64,000 bases of DNA from Chionoecetes opilio (Eukaryota; Arthropoda; Malacostraca; Decapoda; Majidae), in the NCBI GenBank assembly GCA_016584305.1, contig JACEEZ010007152.1:67501-131500 (forward strand). The letters run 5' to 3'. A model generated the notes under the pieces. It was not told the DNA's origin. It ran no database searches and saw nothing but the letters and a program-made list of their open reading frames with translations. Below are positions 11,401 through 23,400 of the stretch, piece after piece (within the stretch, counting starts at the first letter, position 1; every line of letters starts with the position of its first letter). A program made the position numbers and the translations under genes.

Positions 11401-14400
11401 GTTGGCCGAGTTTGGGAACCCCACCTCTAACCTGTTCGCACTAAGTATCGCTTCATGCACTCTGACAGTCCAGTGTCCCACGTAGGGCGATTCAGCATAT
11501 ATCATGACTTGTAGGCCTAGGCGGTTTGACAACAACTAGAATGAACTAAGCATAGGGCGATTTTGAATTTTTTGTTTGGTTATATTTAGTTTGTAGCAAA
11601 AGATAAATCATAAGTGGAAAGGAAATGTGTAAAAAAAAAAAAAAAAAAGTAGTTTTTAACATTTTCTATTACTCCCTGGAAAATTGTGTTAGTACATAAT
11701 AGCTAATGAGTGACTGGCAGCTGATATATCGCATCAGCTGCTGGCCGCTGGTGTGTTTGTAAGCATGAACAGGGATAAGACAGGTCTAGGTAGATGACGT
11801 GAGCGTGCTGCCGTCCTATGGGGAACTGTGGAAGCTGGATATCCACTTGTTGCAATTCGTATCAGAATCATCGTTGCGTATCATTAAGTGGTACGGTACG
11901 CTGCAATAAGGTATATTTTACCGGTGTTTCATTATAAAAATATTCGTATAAAGAACAGCATGCGTTGCCTGTTGTATGTTGATTATCTATAATAATATAA
12001 GCGAAAGTGTGTGTGTGTGTGTGTCCGCGATAGGTGCCGCCCCCCGTGGCACAATCCCATCATATGGCACAGTTTTGGAACCAGGTCGACCAGGGGCACA
12101 TTATAAGCCCACTTTTGGGATGATCCGATCACTTATTTTATTTTTAGTTTTAGTAGCCTATTAGCGAGAATTGTGAAAAAAAAAATGTGGGTTGCGAGAA
12201 TTGAGGAAACCTTGATGTAGGGTGATGGGTGAGTGAATGGGTGGGGTGATGGGTAATGGGTGTGGGGTGAGTGAATGGGTGGGGTGATGGGTGATGGGGA
12301 ATAGGTGGGGGGTAATGGGTGTGGTGAGTGAATGGGTGGGGGGTGATGGGTAATGGGTGAGTGAATGGGTAGGGGGTGATGGGTAATGGGTGAGTGAATG
12401 GGTGGGGGGTGATGGGTAATGGGTGAGTGAATGGGTTGGGGGTGATGTGAATGGGTTGGCGTTAATACATACATTTCTACATCCATGATTTCAGGAAAGT
12501 TAGAAGGGGCTATCTGGAGAGCCTGTGTTTGGTGGGCCGAAGGCCCACCAATAGCCCTCCGCAGGAGCTAGCCAAAAAAGTCCGCCCGGAGGGCGGCTTT
12601 GCGGCTAGTGATTAATATGATACAAAGATTATGGAAACGGTTATATTGACAAATTTCGATTTTCATCTTGAACCGTAGGGCGATTCATGGATGGCGTAAA
12701 TGTAGGACGTTTTCAGCGTCTGTGTAAGGCGAATACATTTTTGGGGTTGGCATCACTGGTACAGTCAGCAGTGCTACATATTTGCGAACAATGTCACCAT
12801 CAACAACACTATAGTCGCCACTGCACTAATGTCGCCTGGCGCCATATATTACCAATGTTAGCATCACTACAGATTTGTTTGTGCCACTAAAGAGACATGC
12901 ACAGTAGTTTATATTGTGTACCTGTCTTTAGTGGCACACAGGCCTGTAGTAATGCTAACACTCTTAATATTCGCCTGTAAAATTCTCCTGGCGACATTAG
13001 TGCAGTGGCGACTATAGTGTTATTGACGGTAGTTGCTAGTCAATCTTTGGTTGTGCGCGGTATTATTATTCAGAATGTCTGGTAAATTTTTGTTATTGGG
13101 CACCACTGTCTCCGAGGATGTTACTTTTCTTGGAATAGTTTGATGTGTTTTGATTCAATTAGGCAGTCTTCCTCGACGGAAATATATATATATTTTTTAG
13201 AACCCCCACTTCCTCTCATTTTGAAACATGGAATTTCTGCTGAAAACTAACAACTTATTTATTCGTGAACACATCAAAAGTTTTCAAAATATATAATATT
13301 CTTGTTCTCTTAAACTACAAATTATAATAGTGAAGCAGCAACATATTGATTGTGTTTTTAGTTAAGAACATAAGAAAATAAGGAAGCTACAAGAGGCTGT
13401 GAGACCTACACGTGGTAGTTCCTGTTACTTAACACTACCTACATCCACCTTTCATCCCTATCCATGAAATTATTTAGCCTCCTTTTAAAGCTCCCTATTG
13501 ACTCCGCACTGTCCGCAATTCACTCCGAGTTGCGTCCGGCTGCCTCGCAAACATCCCGTTCTGCTCTGCACTGCTGTAGCATTGATAAGTCTTTTGTTTT
13601 AAATATTAACAATAACTAAATCGAACCACATTCAACCTAATTTTACCTAACTGTCGGCGTGAAAATCACGATTTTTTTTATACTCAGTGGATGGGGCTGT
13701 ATGAAAATGTATTGACATCTGCCAAAAACCAGTGCCGAACTCATTCAATCCACATCAAAATTCATCGGAAAAATAAAGTGTTGTCTTAAGAAATAGAGAT
13801 GCCCAATAATGAGAAGAAAAAAAACTCCATTTAGGCTGCAACCTGCTTTATCCTGTAAATCTTCCTTCTGCCCACTTTTCTGCCACAGTTGCCAAATTTA
13901 TCGTTAAATCATTCATATGTGCACTGTAATATTTATGACCGAAAAAGTAGATTATTACATATATGATATTTAGTATGCTATGAGATTCGCCTCCGTGGTG
14001 CAGTGGCTAGCGTGCCTGGCTATTCGTACCGTGTAGCGTACCGTGCTATTCGTGCTACGAATGTGTGGGCCCGGTTCGAATCCGGGCCAGGCAACTCGGC
14101 GTGCAGCCCATACAGCTCTTCATCCGTCCCTTTTGGGGTTGATAAATGGGTACCTGGGGAAAACCTGGGAAGGTACTGTGGTAACCCGGATGTCACACTA
14201 GCCCTGTGTCCCGGGGTAACGGGTCCTCACCCACCACAGGCTCAAGGGCTAATGCCACGGAGATGAGCACCGAGGCCACGCGCAGCTTAGCGTATGGCCC
14301 CATCTTTACCTTTATGAGAGTTCAGATGCCTCTAGATTTATCGCTTCATCTTTGTGAATGAGGAAGTTTGTAAGCTGTCATGTAGAATGTGTTCATATCT

Positions 14401-17400
14401 GGCAACACAGTAGAAATACCAAGAATAACAGGTTGTCATTAGTTTGGCTGGAGGCAAGATTCAGTTCCGTGAGCCTCAACAATCCCAAGCTCCTGAGCAA
14501 TGCCATGGCCTGAACCGAGATTTCCTACAGGGCCTTCATGGAGTGTATGTTGCATTGTTGGTGTGTGTGTATGTATGTAGTTGTGTCTTCCATGCTATGT
14601 GTGATGGTGTGGGGTGCTGCGTTGCCTCCTGTGCTGCAACGGTCCTGTCCAGCCTCTGGTGATGGCTCAGAAGGGCCGGGCGGTGTCCTCAGTGCGTCCT
14701 TTGTATGTGCCCGGGGTGTATCTCAGGTCATGGTTATTCACTATAGGACTGTGACATAGACGATGAGATTTAAGAATTTTTAAAAGAATAAAGGAAAATC
14801 TAGACTATTTTCAATCGCCTAATTTCTGCATTGCAATTTTTTTTTAAGAACATAAGGAAGCTACAAGAGGCCGTGAGACGTACACATGGTAGTTCCTGTA
14901 CTTTTACTTCAATCTTGTGTTTAGTTTTGAAGACACGACAGGTGAAGGAGTTAGACAAGATGCTTTTTATTGAAATGTAATGTGTAATTACATTAAATGT
15001 AATTAACCCCTTGAGACCCATAACGTAATTTCCATTGTAATTTGGATACCATTGGAGGATTTTTAGTGACTATAAGTAATATTTTATAGCTATGACCAAA
15101 GACTACTCTATGCTGGACTTGCTACTCGTGCCCCTCGCCAACCTGCCCATGACCAGTGGAGGCCAGTTTTGCGATTCCTGACATTTTCGAACATCACCCC
15201 CATTTCCCTTCCTGTGGTTTATCAGTATAAATGATATACCGTTATCTTCACAAATGTTTGTTCTATAATATCAAATAAAAAACTAAAATACACTAAAGAA
15301 ATGCCATTATGAGAGAGTGAAGAAATATGCATGAACTTAATATTCACTTAAACTCTTCGCCATTTAATATTTTGCGAGAAAACATTTTAGATGAAACATA
15401 TCAATAGAAGCGGATTTTCATTAGCTTTCCATTGATATATTTCTTTTTCTGATAAATGAATTACCACCATGCATAAATTAGCGTTAACTAAAATAATAAC
15501 ATCATCAATCGGATCGGCAAGTAAAAAAGTGTTCCATGAATACAGTAGACTATGGCATATCAGTATAAATGATTCACTGTTATCTTTGTAAATGATTGTT
15601 CTATAATATTATCATATAAAAAACAGTAAAATACACTAAAGAAATTCCATTATGAGACTATGAAGAAATATGCATGAACTTAAATTCATCGCCATTTAAT
15701 ATTTTGCGTGAAGACTTTTTACATGAAACATCACTATAAGCGGAATTTTATTAGCTTTCCATTGATATATTTCGTTTTCTGATAAATGAATTAGAACCAT
15801 GCATAAATTAGCGTTAACTAAATAAATAACATCATCAATCGGGTAATTTTCCCGATTCATGCATATTTCTTCACTCTCATAATGGCATTTCTTTAGTGTA
15901 TTTTACAGTTTTTTATTTGATAATGTTATAGAACAAACATTTACGAAGATAACGGTATATCATTTATACTGATAAACCTTAGGACGGGAAATGGGAGTGA
16001 TGTTCGAAAATGTCAGGAATCGCAAAACTGGCCTCCACTGGAAATAGCCCAAAATGAGTAGCAAGTCCAGTATAGAGTAGTCTTTGATATGACCTGTTTA
16101 GTATCCTTGTCCACTAACTAATTTGGTATATTCAGCTACTTTTCGTTATAGATCACATGATAACAACAACAACAATAAGGAAAGTAACAGTAACAACAAG
16201 CTGATAAAATGATAAAGATAATAACCAAAAAAATATGATATGATAAAAATATACAAATAATCTAAAAGAATATACATATTGTATTTTCAGAAATATGACA
16301 AAGCGTACAACAGTGTAAACATATTAATACAGGAACATAGAATAATGCAGAATACAGGAATAATGTTAACAGATTTAACCCCTTCACGCCCAGATCTTTC
16401 CTATGCTATATAAAATTGTCTGTTAGCTATAAAATTACGAAAAGTAACTGAATATACCAAATTAGCAGTGGTGGGCGCCGTTAATCAAAAAGTTAACTTC
16501 GTTAACCGTTAATCCGTTATCCAAAAAATTTACTTCGATAACCGTTAATAAGTTAATTCTTTAAAAATGTAACGGAAGTTATCGATAAACCGTTAGCGTT
16601 AATTTTTATTCTAGAAAAAAGATCAGTTTTTGCTCTAAAACCACCTAAAAACACCTTTGAAAAGTGCCAAAACTATAAAATCAGCCTTTATGGGTTTTTT
16701 TAAGGGCTTTAGAACCCAAAAACTAGTTTTTTTTGCTTTAGAGTTTAAAAAAAGGAAGATTTTATAATTTCAGCTTTTTAAAAAACCTAAAAAAGGCAGA
16801 TTTCATAGTTTTGGCACTTTTCAAAGGTGTTTTTAGGTGGTTTTTTGGGTTAGCGGACTTGAGTTAACGGAAGTTAAATGTAACGGAAGTTAATTAGTCC
16901 GATAATGATTTCAAAGTTAACTTAAAAGTTAAATCGTTAACGAAAATGTTAACTTCGTTAATTAACGATTAATGGATTAACGGTTTGGTGCCACCTTTGC
17001 TTATAGCAAAGGTGGCACCAAACCGTTAATCCATTAATCGTTAATTAACGAAGTTAACATTTTCGTTAACGATTTAACTTTTAAGTTAACTTTGGAAATC
17101 ATTATCGGACTAATTAACTTCCGTTACATTTAACTTCCGTTAACTCAAGTCCGCTAACCCAAATTTTTTTAGTTTTATACTAATATTGTGTTTCATTTAA
17201 GTTTTTTACACCCTTATCTGGCTCTAAAAACCTTTACAACCCTAAAACGGGGCCAAAACTATGAAATCAGCCTTTTTTAGGTTTTTTTTAAAGTTAAAAC
17301 TATAAAATTGCCTTTTTTAACTAAAGCAAAAAAAACTAGTTTTTGAGTTCTAAAGCCCTTAAAAAAACCCATAAAGGCTGATTTTATAGTTTTGGCACTT

Positions 17401-20400
17401 TACAAAGGTGTTTTTAGGTGGTTTTAGAGCAAAAACTGATTTTTTTCTTTTTTTCTATAATAAAAATTAACGTTAACGGTTTATCAATAACTTCCGTTAC
17501 ATTTTTAAAGAATTAACTGATTAACGGTTATCGAAGTTAACTTTTTGATTAACGGCGCCCACCACTGCAAATAAGCTAGTGGACAAGGATACTAAACAGG
17601 TCATAGCTTTGAAATATTGCTTATATGCACTAAAAATTGTCTAATGGTACCGGTAGGCAAATTACAATGGAAATTACGTTCTGGGCCTCAAGGGGTTAAA
17701 CAGGAACTACCACGTGTAGGTCTCGCAGCCTCTTGTAGCTTCCTTATTTTCTCATGTTCTTATTTATAATACCAATATAGATCAAGAATAATCTAAAAAA
17801 TATATTGTGTTCCAGAAATATGACAAGGCGTACAACAGTGTGATCAGCCTGACGCGGGGCCTCACGGAGGAGGAGTCTCACCACGCCCTCAACAAGGCTC
17901 TGGACGACCGCAAGGTGCACGACGAACTCTGCCTCGGCCTCTTAGTGAGCATCCTGGCCGACCCCTCCATTGCCTCCAGGGTGAGTGTGTTACTGTTGAT
18001 GGAGGATTAGCATGTATTTACTTACTCTACATTATTTATTTATATATTTTGCTTTACATATTTAGCACATATTTTTCCATACTGTACTTCACTTACTTCC
18101 ATAGCGTCGAGGGTGAGTGTGTCTTAGTGTTAATTGAGGATTAGCACCTAGGTATATACTGCAGTCATTGTGTGTTAGGTTTTATTCCTCCTGTGGTTCT
18201 CTCTTAATTACTTGGAGATTGGTGGCAGGATAAGTTGAAGTTCCTCAATGAGATATTTGTTGAATGCTTGATATTATACAGGACTTCTTTTTTTATTATG
18301 GTACAGGTTGAAGTTCCCAAACTCAGCAACCTGGGACCAGCGCCGAGCCGAGTAATGGAATTTTCCGATTTTTAGAACGTAGATATATTAAGGGGAAAAA
18401 AGCATGAAAATCGCATGAAAAAAATCACAGGAAAAAATTATTTGGATTCTATGGATTCCTGGACGTTTGGGAGCCATAATACCAATAACAGACCTGTAGA
18501 AGTACACAAAATAACAGTGTACACAACTCTACAGTCACAACACCACTGAACAATAACAACAAACAAATCGGCGGGTGAAACCAAGCGGCCTAGTGTGGTG
18601 GCACCTAGCGGCCGACCCGGCAACTACGCGCCGGGTTTTGGAAAATCCGGAACCATAGCCGAGTTTTGGGTGTTGCCGAGTCTTGGGATGCCGAGTTTGG
18701 GAACTTCAACCTGTAGTACACATTTTATTCCTATTGGCAGTATTTTGTGTAGATATATGAAATAACCATGGAATATTGTTATATCCTTCCCCATATTTTT
18801 TATTTCATCTACTATACCTGTGGAAATATGTGGAAATAACCATTTTTTTTTTTTTTTGCATGTTCTTCATATTTTTTTTTTATCTATAATGGAAATGGAA
18901 ATGTTTTTAATGCATAATTTCGTGATATATATCCTATTAATCCAAACTGTACACCCTACAGCCACTAGTAGAAGTATTTGAACAGTGATGTCCCAGAGTA
19001 TGGGAAATAAGGTGGTGAAAATAGATTATTAATTATTGTCATACCAGTTAGCATAATGGTTAGGTTACCCTTAGAATTTATGCTTGTTTGGGCATCAGAA
19101 AATTAGACAGTTCATGATAATGGCATTGCATTATTGCTATTCTGGTCCAGTGTATATAATTTCTTACAGAATAACCATGCTGCCATCATATTCATATATT
19201 GTGTTTACCTAGTTGTGATATACGGGAAATGAGTTACACTGGTGGGGTCCCATCTCCTTGTCTCATGTGGTCAATCTTAGCTTAGAAATTATGAATACTT
19301 TTGGCACCTATAATTTCACAGTCCAGGCTATTCCACATACCAATGCACTGATAGGCCACATAGGTGCACTGATAGGCCACATAGGTGCACTGATAGGCCA
19401 CATAGGTGCACTGATCGATACACCATAGTGATGTGTACGAGGTCTGTCCTAAGAGTTTCTGCACTGTTAAGATACCACCCAACAAACTTAACAGTGGGTG
19501 GTGGTGTCTGGTAGCATCCTTTGTTAACTTAACCAATTAACTTCCCATTGACTGTGCCATTCATTAATACCACTATATTTCACTCTTTTATGAGCTCGCT
19601 GCACATGTATAAAAATTCCCAAATGCCTGAGTAACAAGACACCTGAACTAAATTGGCCCACCCCCCTTTCCTAATTCTCTTACTGTCTTCCTTATAGGGA
19701 CTGGCAACTAAACGGGCTTCGTGTTATGTCTTTTTGCGTGTGCCCTTGGCCAGTCCTTTGTTGTGTAAATAAACTAAACAAAAAAACATGAGCACCATAT
19801 CAACATCTGATTATTTGTCAAACATAGGAGACTGTTTACATAGACCAATGAAATGATGAAAGTGGTTGACGTCAAGTTCTACCCAGGCATGTGCAGTGTT
19901 AGATGATGGAAGCGGCGATTGCAAGGCTGTCAGATGATGATGATGATGATGATGTATGCTGAGTTCCCTTCAACATCAACACTCATGACAAAAACTCTTA
20001 AACATGACACTCATATGTCCCTAGATCTAGAAATAATGCATTCAGATTGTTGATTTTCCTCGTGTAGGTCTCACGGCCTCTTGTGGCTTCCTTATTTTTC
20101 TTATGATTGAATGTTCTGAGAGTAAGGCGATGGAGGTGGTTTGGGCACGTGAAGAGAAGGTGGTGAGGCATTGGGGAGAGCTGTTGGAGTGGAAGTGCCA
20201 GGTGAGAGTAAGGAGATGGAGGTGGTTTGGGCACGTGAAGAGGAGAGAAGGTGGTGAGGCATTGGGGAGAGCTGTTGGAGTGGAAGTGCCAGGTGAGAGT
20301 AAGGAGATGGAGGTGGTTTGGGCACGTGAAGAGGAGAGAAGGTGGTGAGGCATTGGGGAGAGCTGTTGGAGTGGAAGTGCCAGGTGAGAGTAAGGAGATG

Positions 20401-23400
20401 GAGGTGGTTTGGGCACGTGAAGAGGAGAGAAGGTGGTGAGGCATTGGGGAGAGCTGTTGGAGTGGAAGTGCCAGGTGAGAGTAAGGCGATGGAGGTGGTT
20501 TGGGCATGTGAAGAGAAGGTGGTGAGGCATTGGGGAGAGCTGTTGGAGTGGAAGTGCCAGGTGAGAGTAAGGCGATGGAGGTGGTTTGGGCACGTGAAGA
20601 GGAGAGAAGGTGGTGAGGCATTGGGGAGAGCTGTTGGAGTGGAAGTGCCAGGTGAGAGTAAGGAGATGGAGGTGGTTTGGGCACGTGAAGAGGAAAGAAG
20701 GTGGTGAGGCATTGGGGAGAGCTGTTGGAGTGGAAGTGCCAGGTGAGAGTAAGGCGATGGAGGTGGTTTGGGCACGTGAAGAGGAGAGAAGGTGGTGAGG
20801 CATTGGGGAGAGCTGTTGGAGTGGAAGTGCCAGGTGAGAGTAAGGCGATGGAGGTGGTTTGGGCACGTGAAGAGGAGAGAAGGTGGTGAGGCATTGGGGA
20901 GAGCTGTTGGACTGGAAGTGCTAGGTGAGAGTAAGGAGATGGAGGTGGTTTGGGCACGTGAAGAGGAGAGAAGGTGGTGAGGCATTGGGGAGAGCTGTTG
21001 GAGTGGAAGTGCTAGGTGAGAGTAAGGAGATGGAGGTGGTTTGGGCACGTGAAGAGGAGAGAAGGTGGTGAGGCATCGGGGAGAGCTGTTGGAGTGGAAG
21101 TGCCAGGTGAGAGTAAGGCGATGGAGGTGGTTTGGGCACGTGGAGAGGAGAGAAGGTGGTGAGGCATTGGGGAGAGCTGTTGGAGTGGAAGTGCCAGGTG
21201 AGAGTAAGGAGATGGAGGTGGTTTGGGCACGTGAAGAGGAGAGAAGGTGGTGAGGCATTGGGGAGAGCTGTTGGAGTGGAAGTGCCAGGTGAGAGTAAGG
21301 AGATGGAGGTGGTTTGGGCACGTGAAGAGGAGAGAAGGTGGTGAGGCATTGGGGAGAGCTGTTGGAGTGGAAGTGCCAGGTGAGAGTAAGGCGATGGAGG
21401 TGGTTTGGGCACGTGGAGAGGAGAGAGGTGGTGAGGCATTGGGGAGAGCTGTTGGAGTGGAAGTGCCAGGTGAGAGTAAGGCGATGGAGGTGGTTTGGGC
21501 ACGTGAAGAGGAGAGAAGGTGGTGAGGCATTGGGGAGAGCTGTTGGAGTGGAAGTGCCAGGTGAGAGTAAGGCGATGGAGGTGGTTTGGGCACGTGGAGA
21601 GGAGAGAAGGTGGTGAGGCATTGGGGAGAGCTGTTGGAGTGGAAGTGCCAGGTGAGAGTAAGGCGATGGAGGTGGTTTGGGCACGTGGAGAGGAGAGAAG
21701 GTGGTGAGGCATTGGGGAGAGCTGTTGGAGTGGAAGTGCCAGGTGAGAGTAAGGAGATGGAGGTGGTTTGGGCACGTGAAGAGGAGAGAAGGTGGTGAGG
21801 CATTGGGGAGAGCTGTTGGAGTGGAAGTGCCAGGTGAGAGTAAGGCGATGGAGGTGGTTTGGGCACGTGAAGAGGAGAGAAGGTGGTGAGGCATTGGGGA
21901 GAGCTGTTGGAGTGGAAGTGCCAGGTGAGAGTAAGGAGATGGAGGTGGTTTGGGCACGTGAAGAGGAGAGAAGGTGGTGAGGCATTGGGGAGAGCTGTTG
22001 GAGTGGAAGTGCCAGGTCGCCGTCCACCGGGCAGGCCAAGGAAGACATGGAGGCAGTGTGTTGAAGAGGATCTGGCAGCATTGGGCATTGAAGAAGTTAG
22101 GCGATGGATAGAGATAGTTGGAAGCGTATCATCGACCCTCTACCCTCATGACATTATGGAAAAATCTGACGTTTAACAGGAAAATGATGATGATGATTGA
22201 ATGTTTAAGAAATCATGGATGAGTGAAATAATGCATTGGGATCACGCCATGACATTCTGACTCATGAATTGAAAATGCATCCATCGTGTTATTGCAAAGT
22301 TCACCCCACGGCCAGTGACTGAGGGCGAGGGAGACATCTGGTTTGCTTCAGGAACAAAGTGAAATAATAACCCAGTCTTCATAATATAGGCTAGAAAAAT
22401 TAACTTGAAACCAATGAAATTACAGCTAAGTATTAATTATCCGACCTTGGGGGGACCGAAGGTAGGTTGGATAATTGGAATAGTCGGATGTTCGGATATC
22501 ACAGTAACCATAAACGTGAGGACAAAATGGTATAGAACATAAAAGATGCAGCTCTTGAAGGCCGAGCCAGTGGTAGACGCGAAAGTAAAATTCATGCATA
22601 AATAAAGCCACAAATCAATGTTTTCTATAAACTAAAAAAACCTAAGTCAAATAAATGGCCAAAACAAGACACAACGTGGTGGTGAAAAAAGTCGGTTGTT
22701 TGGACAAGTCGGATGTTTGGAGGTCGGATGTTGGGAATTTGGCTGTATTATGTGACATCTGTTTGAAGTGGTTTTTTCTCTCTCTCATTGCCTTGCACAA
22801 ATTTTTGGCTGAGAAGCAAATAGTGAGTCATTTGAATTATCTAGAAGTGTTGAAATGACTGCCAGAAAATGTAAAAGAAAAAACGAGAAATTGCAAAAAG
22901 GGGGGAAACCTGCAGGAAAAGGCAAAAGCTATGAAAGAATATATCTTATTTCCTCCACTATTTCCATCACTATTCATGTTTATTCTGCCGGAATAGAGGA
23001 GAGAAGGTGGTGAGGCATTGGGGAGAGCTGTTGGAGTGGAAGTGCCAGGTGAGAGTAAGGAGATGGAGGTGGTTTGGGCACGTGAAGAGGAGAGAAGGTG
23101 GTGAGGCATTGGGGAGAGCTGTTGGAGTGGAAGTGCCAGGTGAGAGTAAGGAGATGGAGGTGGTTGGGCACGTGAAGAGGAGAGAAGGTGGTGAGGCATT
23201 GGGGAGAGCTGTTGGAGTGGAAGTGCCAGGTGAGAGTAAGGAGATGGAGGTGGTTTGGGCACGTGAAGAGGAGAGAAGGTGGTGAGGCATTGGGGAGAGC
23301 TGTTAGAGTGGAAGTGCCAGGTGAGAGTAAGGAGATGGAGGTGGTTTGGGCACGTGAAGAGGAGAGAAGGTGGTGAGGCATTGGGGAGAGCTGTTGGAGT

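Noticed and set aside
13985..14100. Functional tRNA gene
   Set aside because: About 30 extra bases with internal duplication between the boxes and a downstream SINE body fit a SINE rather than a tRNA.
14444..14759. Two overlapping Cys/Val-rich frames in intron 1
   Set aside because: Starts lie in intronic sequence, with a GT-repeat inside and no homology recognised.
20101..22088. Minus-strand open frames up to 618 codons with [20 protein letters not shown] repeats
   Set aside because: Antisense of the 91-bp satellite. The same peptides appear in all three frames because 91 is not a multiple of three. The sense strand explains the sequence as LINE-derived.
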